64,000 nt of DNA from NCBI GenBank assembly GCA_903851035.1, contig CAINND010000089.1:51220-115219 (forward strand), written 5' to 3'. The notes beneath the pieces were generated by a model. The model did no database searches. It worked only from the letters and a program-made list of their open reading frames with translations, and was not told the origin of the DNA. Positions 1 through 9,452 of the stretch are shown here, one piece after another (position 1 is the first letter of the stretch; each line of letters opens with the position of its first letter). Origin of the DNA: an uncultured Acidobacteriota bacterium. Lineage in GTDB: Bacteria; Acidobacteriota; Terriglobia; Terriglobales; Acidobacteriaceae. A program made the translations under genes and the position numbers.

Positions 1-1230
1 CAGGTCGTCGGCAATGCGATAGTCAAATAGCGAGTAAGCGCTGGCCACTGCGTCGTGATTGCCGCACAACTGCTTGATGGTCTTCGACGCACGGCTGCGC
101 TCCCAGATGCCGATGAGCCACAGGGAATTCATGCCGCGGCGGGCCAGGTCGTCCAGCTCTTCGTCCGGCACCTGGTCGAGCTTGTCGATTTGCCGCGCGT
201 ATTTACGGGAGAGCTGTGCCAGCCACACATAGGTGCTCTTGGCGATAAGCACGGCGGTCGGCATCCATGCCTGATCGGCGCTGAAGCGCTCATACTCATG
301 CGCGGGATCGCCGAAGACCGGCACGTTGGAGTGCGATGTGATTCCAGGCCACTGTTGCAATCCCTGCTCGCGGCGGCGGCGCGCGGCCTCCTCGGCGGCG
401 CGGGCGGCCTCGGCGCGGGCTGCAGCCTCGCTCGCGGCATCTGCGGGATGAAACTGCATCCAGATGGCGAGTTCTTCCTCGCGCAGTATGTCTCCGGCGA
501 TGAGCAGATAGCGGTCAATATCGGTGCCCAATAGGGTCTTCCAGCGGGCGCGGATGAGCGTGAGCTGCTCGCTGAGTGAGCCCGGCGCAGCCTCGGCCGG
601 CGCGCGGAGCAGGTCATACAGATTGACCGGCGCGGCGCCTTCGATGGGAATCAGCGGGCGGGTGGCAAAATACGTTGGCAGTTGCAGGGCGACCTTGCGG
701 TAGGCCGTCTGCGCCGCAAGCTGGCTGTCTTCAAAAAGTTCGGCAAAGGGATGGAAGGCCGTGTTGCGGTTGGCCATCCAGAGCAGCACCATCTCTTCCA
801 TGGCGGCCGCGCGGTGCGGAACGCCATCGGTTGCACCCTTCAGCCACTCCTCCGGTTTATGCTGACCGCTGTAGACCGTCGAGCCGGGAAAGTGCTGCAC
901 GAAAGCCAGCAGCAGTTTGTCCATCTCCTGCTCGCCAACCTGACTGGCGAAGAAGCCGAGCGCATCGGTCATCACCGTGGGGTCGTACTGCTTACGATAA
1001 CGGGCGATGACGGCGTGGCTGGCCTCGTCGATGAGGCCCATGGCGTACAGAGCGCCGGCATTGACCGCACGCTCCGGATGGTTGCGCGCATCGCGGACGA
1101 GGTTCATGCGGTAGGCCAGTTCGCGAGCCGCACTGACGCTGGCAAACACCACGTTGCCATTAAAGGAGAAGAGCGTCTCGGCAAACCGGTAACGATCGCG
1201 CACCGCACGAGAGATGTGAAATTCCATCAT
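1..1230 (-). CDS. Alpha-amylase family (GH13-like) glycosyl hydrolase, N-terminal part; runs off the left edge of the window
   Basis: Hand translation from ATG at 1230 is open for 410 codons to base 1 (MMEFHISRAVRDRYRFAETLFSFNG...RRGMNSLWLIGIWERSRASKTIKQLCGNHDAVASAYSLFDYRIADDL). Absent from the ORF track because it has no stop in the window. Confidence 0.75.
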   Translation of the reverse strand, partial: MMEFHISRAVRDRYRFAETLFSFNGNVVFASVSAARELAYRMNLVRDARNHPERAVNAGALYAMGLIDEASHAVIARYRKQYDPTVMTDALGFFASQVGEQEMDKLLLAFVQHFPGSTVYSGQHKPEEWLKGATDGVPHRAAAMEEMVLLWMANRNTAFHPFAELFEDSQLAAQTAYRKVALQLPTYFATRPLIPIEGAAPVNLYDLLRAPAEAAPGSLSEQLTLIRARWKTLLGTDIDRYLLIAGDILREEELAIWMQFHPADAASEAAARAEAARAAEEAARRRREQGLQQWPGITSHSNVPVFGDPAHEYERFSADQAWMPTAVLIAKSTYVWLAQLSRKYARQIDKLDQVPDEELDDLARRGMNSLWLIGIWERSRASKTIKQLCGNHDAVASAYSLFDYRIADDL

Positions 1231-1331
1231 AATGAGTGCTTCCCGGGCGAGGCCCGAACCACCATGATGCCAGATGCAAGGCCAATCGGCATCCGGCAAT
1301 ACATTAGACGCCCTTGGCGCACAAAGTAAAA

Positions 1332-1357
1332 GGGCCGCTGCCTTGCGGCGCGGCCCC
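1332..1357 (-). terminator. Intrinsic terminator downstream of rpsU
   Basis: GGGCCGC...GCGGCCC stem followed by CTTTTACTTT on the minus strand. Confidence 0.6.
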
Positions 1358-1376
1358 CTGGAAAACGATGGAACCG

Positions 1377-1577
1377 TTAGTCCTTCGGTTCCTTGCGAAT
1401 CTTTTTCTGTGCCCGCTTGCGGGCCAGAGCCTGCTTCACGCGCATCTTGGCGCCCGGCTTCAGATAGTAGGAGTGACGCTTCACTTCCTTGATGATGTCT
1501 TCCGTCTGAACCTTGCGCTTGAAACGACGCAGGGCGCTCTCAATGCTCTCACCCTCTTGCAGTCGAATTTCAGCCAA
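1377..1577 (-). CDS. rpsU: 30S ribosomal protein S21
   Basis: MAEIRLQEGESIESALRRFKRKVQTEDIIKEVKRHSYYLKPGAKMRVKQ... typical S21. Confidence 0.95.
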   Translation of the reverse strand: MAEIRLQEGESIESALRRFKRKVQTEDIIKEVKRHSYYLKPGAKMRVKQALARKRAQKKIRKEPKD

Positions 1578-1685
1578 TCAAATCACCCGCCAATCCAGCC
1601 ACATGCGGCTACTCAAAAAGTTTAACAGAAAGCCGCCCGGGCTGCCTACACCCCTCCCAAAGGGCGCTCCAATACAGGTATCAGC

Positions 1686-3623
1686 TCAATCCTGCCCCTT
1701 GAAGGGCTCCGGAAGGGTAGTAACCCTGGGCTTCAGGATGTCACTGAGCAGGTCAGGCTGGCCTTCGATGCGGACAAGATGCGGATAGCGTGGGCCATCG
1801 TAGTAATCGAGCGTAACGGTGCGATAGTACTCGGTGTTCTCCACAATGAGATGAATGGGCGTGTGCGACTTTTGCGCCTCACGCAGTGCGTTGAGCAACA
1901 ACTCGGCCGAAAAACGGCGTCCATTGACGGCGATAATCTTCATCCCCGGCCCGATTCCCTTCCTTGCGGCCACGCCGCCCTCGATGGCATCTCGCACATA
2001 GCCCTGCGCGGAGAGTTCCAGGCCCAGCGATGCGATGGCATCCACTCCGTGGTGCTCATCCAGCTTGGCAATCAGGTTGGGCTTTTCGGTGTACACCAGC
2101 TTCCAGCCGGAGTTCTCCAGGCCAGCCAGTGGTGCGTGCTCGGCAACCTTCAACACACGGTCGGTAAGCAGGCCACGCCAGTCATAGGGGACGAGCTGGT
2201 TGAGCGTGCTAACCACATCGTCGAAGGTATAGGTCTTCACCGCCGGAGGCGTGTTTTCTCCACCATGGAAAAGATGCGCAAAATCGTCCATGGACTTGGT
2301 GCCATTGCTCTTCTGGCGCAGAAGGCTGTCCACCTCCAGCCAGATCAGCGCGCCTTCTTCATAGAAGTCCGTGCTGCGGCGATAGTTGCCGAAGGCTCCA
2401 CCGGAGCCATAAAGCTGTTGTGCGGCGGTCGCTGTGTCTTCCAGCGGGCGCCAGTTGCGCCCCGGGCGATAGCTCATGCCGCTGGCCACCTCGGCCAGCT
2501 CCTCGCGCCACTGTTCGGGCGTTTGCAGACCACTGCGGGCGGTCAGCACAAAACCAAAGTATTCGGTCAACCCCTCGTAAACCCACAGCAGGTTGCCCTT
2601 CATCGGCGTCGCATACTCGGGGGTAGCCAGCCCGGCGGGGCGGCGATACTTGCCGTTCCAGGAGTGGGTGTACTCGTGCGGCAGTAGCCCCGCGCCCAGC
2701 GTCCACTGTGAGGCGTCGGTCAGGTAGCCCTCGCCGGTGCGGCTGTCGTTGCTCTCATGGTGCTCCAGGCCGAAGTGCGCCACATGGTCGCTCAAGGTGA
2801 GCAGAAAGTGATAGTCGCGGTAGTGGCGTGCCCCATAAAGCGCGCCAGCTTCGGCCACAAGATTCTGGAAGGCCTTTTCCTGCGGCGCGGCAAGTCGCAG
2901 GGCGGCTGCCGAGTCGGCGGCGATGTCCAGCTCATGCTCTGGCGTCTGACCGGCCTGCAAGGGAACCTTCTTCAGGTACTGGCCCATCAGAACCGGCGAA
3001 TCCACCAGGGTGGTCAATGAGGCGGTGGCATAGCTGATCGTAGCGGCCGACTCCGACTCCTTTGGCAAGGCCGAAGCCCAACTCCACTCGGTGGGCAGTC
3101 GCAGGGTGGCCTTCACGCCAACCTCGTCGGAGCCGCGCCCCTTGGGGTAGAGAGCGAACCAGTTCCAGCTCAGCACGGCCAGTTTCTCCGTGGCCGAGCT
3201 GCCGGCGCTGAAACCTCCGGGACTTTCCATTGCATCCATGTAGTCGAGGCTCGCTTCGATTGTGGTCACGCCCTTGGGTACATCGACGTGGAAGGTGTAC
3301 ATATCGAGCGGATCGCGATGCCAGCTCAGCGGCTGACCATTGGCGCGGAAGAAGAGGCCGGCGGTATCCACCAAGGGGCCGGTGGGGCCGTGCTCACCGG
3401 GAATCCACTTCGGGTAGAGCAGCACGAAATCACCCGCGGTGGCCGGGATGGTCAGCCTGGCGTGGAAGACCTTGCGCGGAGCCTCGGAGGCATCCACCGT
3501 AAGCGTCTCCGTAAGGGCAAAGCCCGTGGTTTTGATGGTGCTGTACGGGGCAGGCCCACTCTGCGAATAGGCAGCGGCCAGGGACAACAATACGGCAGAC
3601 AACACGAAGAACAGCTTGCGCAT
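1686..3623 (-). CDS. M61 family metallopeptidase with PDZ domain, exported
   Basis: Signal peptide at internal Met (MRKLFFVLSAVLLSLAAAYSQ); LLPHEYTHSWNGKYRRP (HExxH-type HEYTH) and C-terminal PDZ-like segment; track ORF start 3746 looks too long. Confidence 0.85.
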   Translation of the reverse strand: MRKLFFVLSAVLLSLAAAYSQSGPAPYSTIKTTGFALTETLTVDASEAPRKVFHARLTIPATAGDFVLLYPKWIPGEHGPTGPLVDTAGLFFRANGQPLSWHRDPLDMYTFHVDVPKGVTTIEASLDYMDAMESPGGFSAGSSATEKLAVLSWNWFALYPKGRGSDEVGVKATLRLPTEWSWASALPKESESAATISYATASLTTLVDSPVLMGQYLKKVPLQAGQTPEHELDIAADSAAALRLAAPQEKAFQNLVAEAGALYGARHYRDYHFLLTLSDHVAHFGLEHHESNDSRTGEGYLTDASQWTLGAGLLPHEYTHSWNGKYRRPAGLATPEYATPMKGNLLWVYEGLTEYFGFVLTARSGLQTPEQWREELAEVASGMSYRPGRNWRPLEDTATAAQQLYGSGGAFGNYRRSTDFYEEGALIWLEVDSLLRQKSNGTKSMDDFAHLFHGGENTPPAVKTYTFDDVVSTLNQLVPYDWRGLLTDRVLKVAEHAPLAGLENSGWKLVYTEKPNLIAKLDEHHGVDAIASLGLELSAQGYVRDAIEGGVAARKGIGPGMKIIAVNGRRFSAELLLNALREAQKSHTPIHLIVENTEYYRTVTLDYYDGPRYPHLVRIEGQPDLLSDILKPRVTTLPEPFKGQD

Positions 3624-3776
3624 TTGGTACTCCTGAAGATTGAGGGCTGGTTCGGGGCTCATCATGCCGCGGCAAGGATGGCCGTACATCGGCCGCGGGG
3701 CACCCACGCCCAGCGGCATTTTCTCCGAGTGTAACAGACGGCCCACGCACGCCGGGAGCGTCCAGCGGCCGCCACT

Positions 3777-4460
3777 TTGCTATATCATTTCCCTGTGCGG
3801 CGCGAAGCACATCACGGGCGCTTTATCACCTTCGAGGGGCTGGACGGCTGCGGCAAGAGCACGCACCTCGAGCGGTTGGCGGAGTTCCTGCGCCAGCGCG
3901 GGTTGGAAGTGCTGACCACGCGCGAACCGGGTGGCACCGAGATCGGCGAAAAGATCCGGGCCATTCTGCTCAACTCGCGCACACAGGGCCTGGCACCGCT
4001 GGCCGAGTTGGCACTTATGTTTGCCAGCCGCGCGCAGCAGATCTCCGAAGTCGTTCTGCCTGCCATCAACCGTGGCGCCTGGGTGCTGTGCGACCGCTAC
4101 ACCGACAGCTCTGAGGCCTACCAGGGCGCGGGACGCCAGCTTGGCGCTGATGCCGTGCTCACTCTGCATCGCGTGCTCTGCCTCAGCCTGCAACCCGATC
4201 TCACCATCCTGCTGGATAACGACCTTGCGGCCAGCCTGGCACGCGCGCGCCGACGCAACCTGCACGCCGAAGGCGAGGCCGATGAGAACCGTTTTGAGCA
4301 GGAGAACCGTGCCTTCTTCGAACGCGTGCAGAAGCAGTTTCTGGCCATTGCCCATCGCGAGCCTGAACGCGTGGCGCTGATCGACGCGCGGCGTCCGCTG
4401 GAAGTTGTGCAGCAGGACGTGATGACCACGGTTTGCGAACGCCTGCTGGGAGAGCACTAA
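3777..4460 (+). CDS. tmk: Thymidylate kinase (possible GTG start at 3795)
   Basis: GRFITFEGLDGCGKSTHLERLAEFL...REPGGTEIGEKIR...DRYTDSSEAYQGAGR. Confidence 0.95.
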   Translation: MLYHFPVRREAHHGRFITFEGLDGCGKSTHLERLAEFLRQRGLEVLTTREPGGTEIGEKIRAILLNSRTQGLAPLAELALMFASRAQQISEVVLPAINRGAWVLCDRYTDSSEAYQGAGRQLGADAVLTLHRVLCLSLQPDLTILLDNDLAASLARARRRNLHAEGEADENRFEQENRAFFERVQKQFLAIAHREPERVALIDARRPLEVVQQDVMTTVCERLLGEH

Positions 4461-4463
4461 GTC

Positions 4464-5558
4464 ATGGGCTTCGATCAGTTCCGCGGCAACCATCAGGTCG
4501 TGCATCAGTTGCGGGAGATGATCAGCCGCGACCACCTGCCGCATGCCATCATCCTTACCGGCCCGCGCGGCTCCGGCAAGTTCACCCTGGCGCAGATGGT
4601 TGCCAAGGCCGTCAACTGCCTGGAGCATCCCACCGCCGAGGATGGACTGCCCGACTTCTGCGGACGCTGCTCGAACTGCGAACGCATCGGCCAGGCCGAC
4701 CAACTGGATCAGCGCTTTGCCGAGGCAGTGGAGGCTCGCGAAGGCCTGCGCGACACCGACAAGCGTGAGACCCGCATCCTGGTGCAGACCCATCCCGAGG
4801 TGCTGATCATTCCGCCCGACCCGCCGCAGATGCTGGTCAAGGTGGATCAGGTGCGCCACGTCATCGGCGAAATCTACTATCGCCCCACCCAGGGCGGCCA
4901 TCGCTTTTACATCTTCAGCGAATCCAATTTTATGAAAGAGGCGGCCAACGCCCTGCTCAAAGTGCTGGAGGAGCCACCCGACTTCGCCACCATCTTCCTG
5001 CTGGCGGAAAATGCCAACAGCCTGCTGCCTACTATCCGCTCGCGCTGCATCACCCTGCGCCTGGCGCCGTTGACTGCCGAGGAGATTGGCGAGGACCTGA
5101 AGCTGCGTCCGGAGTGGACGGCGGCGCAGAAGAAGCTGGTGGCACGGCTGTGCGGCGGTGCCGTGGGGCGCGCCCGTGGCTTTGACCTGGCTGGATACCT
5201 GACCGCACGCAAGGATGCCCTGCTGCTGCTTTCCACCGCTCTGGGCGAGAACGACCATGGCGCTCTCTATAAGGCCACCGAGGCCTATCGCGCCGGTGGC
5301 GAGGGCAAGGAGAAAACCGATCAGATGATCGCCGTGCTCTACTCCGTGCTGGAGGACCTGATCTTCCTTAAGTCCGGCACACCGGAACTGGTGCGCAACC
5401 AAGACGCACAAGGTGAGTTGGAGCGCATGGCTTCTGCGATCAGCTTTGAGTGGCTGGTGCGCGCCAGCGAAGGACTGGGCGAAGTGCAAAGCGGCATGCG
5501 CCGCAACCTGCTACGCTCGCTCTCGCTCGACGGATACTCCGGTTCACTGGAGATTTGA
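4464..5558 (+). CDS. holB: DNA polymerase III subunit delta'
   Basis: HAIILTGPRGSGKFTLAQMVAKAVNC...CGRCSNCERI...EAANALLKVLEEPP...TIRSRC; 3 bp after tmk. Confidence 0.9.
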   Translation: MGFDQFRGNHQVVHQLREMISRDHLPHAIILTGPRGSGKFTLAQMVAKAVNCLEHPTAEDGLPDFCGRCSNCERIGQADQLDQRFAEAVEAREGLRDTDKRETRILVQTHPEVLIIPPDPPQMLVKVDQVRHVIGEIYYRPTQGGHRFYIFSESNFMKEAANALLKVLEEPPDFATIFLLAENANSLLPTIRSRCITLRLAPLTAEEIGEDLKLRPEWTAAQKKLVARLCGGAVGRARGFDLAGYLTARKDALLLLSTALGENDHGALYKATEAYRAGGEGKEKTDQMIAVLYSVLEDLIFLKSGTPELVRNQDAQGELERMASAISFEWLVRASEGLGEVQSGMRRNLLRSLSLDGYSGSLEI

Positions 5559-5781
5559 TTCTCCTTGCAAACGCCCCCCACCGAACTACTTCTGCAATCC
5601 ACAGAGAAGGATTGTCTTGCTCCCGTCGGTATGGTAGGGTGTAGCCAAATCGTCGAATTTCTCATCTGGCCAATTACTTAGTAGCGTGCGCATCGCATGG
5701 CACGCCAGCGGTGTCTCAGCCGGTGAGTTCGGCGCCAGCTTGGTGGCATATGTCCAAGCTCCCCGTGGGGAGAGGATCACA

Positions 5782-6201
5782 ATGAGAAACGGAGCTGAGC
5801 CGGAAGCCTTCCTGCGCGAGCCGGAGACGGAAAACTTCGGCAATCGCAAGCTGATTCGCCCCTCGCTATCCCGTGAGACGTTGCGCGCCGTGGAGCCGGG
5901 GGCTGATCGACGCGACCGTCCCACCCGCACTGCCGAGCGTGCGGCGCCTCCAGCGGCGGCTCAGGCTGCAAAAAAAGCCGCGCCCGCCGAGCAGACCCAC
6001 GCTGAAAACTTCTATTACCAGAAGCAGATGCAGAGCAAAACTCCGATGGTTGTCGTAACCCGCGAGGGCGAGGAGTTGCATGGCATCATCGAATGGTATG
6101 ACAAGACCTGCATCAAGCTGAACCGCGCCGCCGGCCAGAGCAACCTGCTCATCTACAAGAGCGCCATCCGCTACATGTACAAAGAGGGCGAGGCCAGGTA
6201 G
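5782..6201 (+). CDS. Hfq-like Sm-fold RNA-binding protein with long N-terminal extension
   Basis: RBS GGGGAGAGG before ATG 5782; C-terminal YYQKQMQSKTPMVVVTREGEELHGIIEWYDKTCIKLNRAAGQSNLLIYKSAIRYMYK resembles Hfq Sm1/Sm2. Confidence 0.75.
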   Translation: MRNGAEPEAFLREPETENFGNRKLIRPSLSRETLRAVEPGADRRDRPTRTAERAAPPAAAQAAKKAAPAEQTHAENFYYQKQMQSKTPMVVVTREGEELHGIIEWYDKTCIKLNRAAGQSNLLIYKSAIRYMYKEGEAR

Positions 6202-6222
6202 CCACCTGATGCAGAAATACAA

Positions 6223-6246
6223 AGCCCGCCACCTGGCGGGCTCTTT
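6223..6246 (+). terminator. Intrinsic terminator after Hfq-like gene
   Basis: AGCCCGCC-ACCT-GGCGGGCT then CTTT. Confidence 0.8.
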
Positions 6247-6282
6247 GCTGCGCTGGAGTCGGATTTAACAGGATTATTGCAA

Positions 6283-7326
6283 TTACTTGGCGGCTTTATT
6301 CAGGCGGTCGCGCAGGGCAAGCCCAATGCCTTCAGCGGGCGGCAGCGGACACAAGATCAGTTCCACTTCAAGCTCATCCAGCGCGCGCAGTCGGCCATAA
6401 AGCTCTCGTGCCAGCGTCTCTGGCTGATGCCAGTCTCCCCAGGGCAGCACGGTCACACGGGCATCCGTGGGAGGCAGTGCCCACCCGGAGGGCAGCAGCA
6501 CGCCCACGCGGCGTCCTGTGGCGCGCAAGATGGCTTCGGCAAGCTCGGTCTCGCCACCTACAAGGTGCAGCGGAGCACGCGGCGCATAATGGCGAATACC
6601 CAATCCGGGCGACTCCAGGCTCTCAGGCGGCGCCTCGTCGCGCACCGCACGCTCAGCCACCCGGACTTCACCCAGAAGGACGCGCAACTGCTCCGCCGTC
6701 ACCCCGCCGGGGCGGTAGATGATGGGAGGATGTGTGGTGGGATCGAGTACCGTGGATTCCAGACCCACGGTGCATGGCCCCGCGTCGAGCACGGCGTCAA
6801 TGCGGCCATCCAGATCGGCCAGGACGTGCTCGGCTGTGGTGGGACTGGTGTGGCCAAAGCGGTTGGCGCTGGGCGCCGCCACGGGCACGCCAGCGGCCAG
6901 CAAAAGGGCACGTGCCACGGGATGCGAGGGCACGCGCAGACCGACTTTCTCCCGCCCGGCGGTGCAGATGGCGGGAATGCACTCAGCACGGGGCAGAAGC
7001 ATGGTCAGCGGGCCGGGCCAAAAGGCGGCGGCGAGCTTTTCGGCCTCATCCGGCCACTGGGAGGCCAGTTTGCGGGCTTCGGCCGCCGAGGGCGCGTGAA
7101 CGATGACGGGATCCCAGTGCGGGCGCTGCTTGGCATGGAATATCTTCTCCACCGCGGCGGTCGAGAGCGCGTTGGCGCCCAGGCCGTAGACGGTCTCCGT
7201 GGGGAAGGCCACCAGCCCGCCGGCTTGCAATATACGAGCAGCCTCCCGCAGAGCTGGATCCAGTGCCAGCCGGGCCAAGTCTTCTCCCGCTGATGGCGGG
7301 GCCAGGCGCAGCACCAGGGTCTGCAT
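6283..7326 (-). CDS. L-threonylcarbamoyladenylate synthase (Sua5/YrdC with C-terminal Sua5 domain)
   Basis: AARILQAGGLVAFPTETVYGLGANALS...KQRPHWDPVIVH...GLRVPSHPVARALLLAAGVPVAAPSAN. Confidence 0.92.
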   Translation of the reverse strand: MQTLVLRLAPPSAGEDLARLALDPALREAARILQAGGLVAFPTETVYGLGANALSTAAVEKIFHAKQRPHWDPVIVHAPSAAEARKLASQWPDEAEKLAAAFWPGPLTMLLPRAECIPAICTAGREKVGLRVPSHPVARALLLAAGVPVAAPSANRFGHTSPTTAEHVLADLDGRIDAVLDAGPCTVGLESTVLDPTTHPPIIYRPGGVTAEQLRVLLGEVRVAERAVRDEAPPESLESPGLGIRHYAPRAPLHLVGGETELAEAILRATGRRVGVLLPSGWALPPTDARVTVLPWGDWHQPETLARELYGRLRALDELEVELILCPLPPAEGIGLALRDRLNKAAK

Positions 7327-7332
7327 GGCGGC

Positions 7333-7887
7333 CTAAAGCTTGGGCAGCACGATGCCGCTCTGCTTCTGGTATTTGCCGGCCTTGTCCTTGTAGCTCACCT
7401 CGCAGGGCTCGTCGCCCTGGAAGAAGAGAATCTGGCAGAGACCTTCGTTGGCATAGACCTTGGCGGGCAGCGGCGTGGTGTTGCTGATTTCGAGGGTGAC
7501 AAAGCCCTCCCACTCGGGCTCAAAGGGCGTGACGTTGACGATGATGCCGCAGCGCGCGTAGGTGCTTTTGCCGACACAGATGGTCAGCACATCGCGCGGA
7601 ATCTTGAAGTACTCCACCGAGCGCGCCAGGGCAAAGCTGTTGGGCGGCACCATGATGCTGTCTCCGCGGACGCTGACGAACGAGCGCTCATCAAAATGCT
7701 TAGGGTCCACCACGGCGGAGTTGACGTTGGTGAAGATCTTGAACTCGTCGGCCACGCGCAGGTCGTAGCCATAGCTGGAGAGCCCATAGCTGATCACGCC
7801 CTCGCGTACCTGCTTCTCGCAGAAGGGGTTGATCATGTCGTGCTTTTGCGCCATTTCGCGGATCCAGCGGTCGCTCTTGATTGCCAT
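7333..7887 (-). CDS. dcd: dCTP deaminase
   Basis: [27 protein letters not shown]...[23 protein letters not shown]; internal Met at 7887 preferred over ORF start 7956. Confidence 0.93.
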   Translation of the reverse strand: MAIKSDRWIREMAQKHDMINPFCEKQVREGVISYGLSSYGYDLRVADEFKIFTNVNSAVVDPKHFDERSFVSVRGDSIMVPPNSFALARSVEYFKIPRDVLTICVGKSTYARCGIIVNVTPFEPEWEGFVTLEISNTTPLPAKVYANEGLCQILFFQGDEPCEVSYKDKAGKYQKQSGIVLPKL

Positions 7888-8104
7888 TGCCTCGGTCGTC
7901 CTCGGTTGGAGTTTCACGGGCTGGGGGCACCTTCCGCGCCTCCCATTGCGGCCCAAAAGCCGGCTGGAGCTCCGTGTACGGCCATCTTACCATCCACCCC
8001 GGGTGCAGGAAGATGGGAAACTGCGTTGACAAGCCGCCGGGAATTTCCTAGCATCAGTGGGGGTAAGCCCTTGATTTTCAATCTGTAGCGCGGGAGCCAA
8101 TCGC

Positions 8105-8374
8105 TTGATCAAACTCGACATCATCCACGAAGTGGTCAACCGCACGGGCGTCACCAAGACCAAAGCCGAGCGCGCGGTGGAAACCGTCTTTGAAAGCATG
8201 AAGAAGGCCTTGGCCGAAGGCGATCGCATCGAGCTGCGCGGCTTCGGCGTCTTCAACGTCCGCCCGCGCAAAACCGGCATTGGACGCAATCCCCGCACCG
8301 GCGCCGAGGTGAACATTCCCCCGGGCAAGGCCGTGCGCTTCAAGCCCGGCAAGGAACTGCAGTCCATTGATTAG
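8105..8374 (+). CDS. HU/IHF family DNA-binding protein, TTG start
   Basis: IKLDIIHEVVNRTGVTKTKAERAVETVFESMKKAL...GRNPRTGAEVNIPPGKAVRFKPGKEL. Confidence 0.93.
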   Translation: MIKLDIIHEVVNRTGVTKTKAERAVETVFESMKKALAEGDRIELRGFGVFNVRPRKTGIGRNPRTGAEVNIPPGKAVRFKPGKELQSID

Positions 8375-8413
8375 CCCGGCGGCCGCTGTTACCTTGCCCA
8401 CGGCGGCCCGCTG

Positions 8414-9421
8414 ATGTCCAACCCACTCTTCAACGCCGAGCCGCTGCCCATGCCCACGGAGGCTTCGCAATACGTCCGCCGGTCGTCGGCCTTATTGCGC
8501 CTTGGGCTGCCCGCTCTGCTGCTGCTTTTCACCTGCTTTACCACTCTGCTGGTAGGTGCACGGCTGCAATTTAACTTTGACCACAACCTGAAGACCTTTG
8601 CCACTGGAACAGAGCTGATCCCGCTCTTTCCGGTGAACTGGCTGTGGCAGGCTCCGCGTCTTTTGAAAGGTGGCCTGCCCTTCTCGCTGGCTATCATGGG
8701 CATCCTGCTGGCTCACGAGATGGGGCACTACCTTTACTGCCGCCATTACGGTGTGCGGGCTACTTTGCCATTCTTCATCCCCGCACCCACGATGATTGGC
8801 ACGCTGGGGGCATTCATCCGCATCGGCGGAGCCATTGAGTCGCGTGCGGCGCTATTCGATATTGGCATTGCCGGGCCTATCGCCGGCTTTGTAGTCGCCC
8901 TGCCTACCATGCTGGCCGGGATAGCCCTCTCGCATCCGATTTCAGGCCCCGCGGACCCCGATATTCAGTTTGGCTTTCCCCTGATCTTTGAGCTAGGTCA
9001 GCGATTGCTTCATCCCGGAGCTCCGGCGCTGGCGCATTATGCCCTGCATCCCCTGGCTTTAGCGGCCTGGGCGGGCATGCTGGCCACAGCGCTGAACCTG
9101 CTCCCCGGCGGGCAGCTCGACGGCGGACACATCGTGTTTGCGGCCTCGCCTTCGCTACACAGAATGCTTTCCTGGACGGCCATTGCGGGACTGGTGGCGA
9201 TGGCCTGGTACTGCTGGGCGGGATGGATGATCTGGGCGGTATTCCTGGCCCTGAGCGGCCTGCAACAGCCCGATGTACCCATATGGCCCGCGCTGGGCCG
9301 TGGACGCCGCTGGATGGCCGTGGTGGCGCTGGCTCTGCTGCTGCTGACCCTGACACCTGCACCGGTGCAGAATTCAACCTTCCCGCAACTGGCGCACAGC
9401 ATCAAACATCCCGACGAGTAG
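8414..9421 (+). CDS. Site-2 protease family (M50) intramembrane metalloprotease
   Basis: LLAHEMGHYLYCRHYGV (HExxH) and LLPGGQLDGGH; multiple hydrophobic segments. Confidence 0.88.
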   Translation: MSNPLFNAEPLPMPTEASQYVRRSSALLRLGLPALLLLFTCFTTLLVGARLQFNFDHNLKTFATGTELIPLFPVNWLWQAPRLLKGGLPFSLAIMGILLAHEMGHYLYCRHYGVRATLPFFIPAPTMIGTLGAFIRIGGAIESRAALFDIGIAGPIAGFVVALPTMLAGIALSHPISGPADPDIQFGFPLIFELGQRLLHPGAPALAHYALHPLALAAWAGMLATALNLLPGGQLDGGHIVFAASPSLHRMLSWTAIAGLVAMAWYCWAGWMIWAVFLALSGLQQPDVPIWPALGRGRRWMAVVALALLLLTLTPAPVQNSTFPQLAHSIKHPDE

Positions 9422-9452
9422 GCGCCACACGCGCCACAATCAGACTTAAAGC

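Noticed and set aside
3780-5489. 569-aa minus-strand ORF
   Set aside because: Entirely antisense to tmk and holB; no recognisable motifs.
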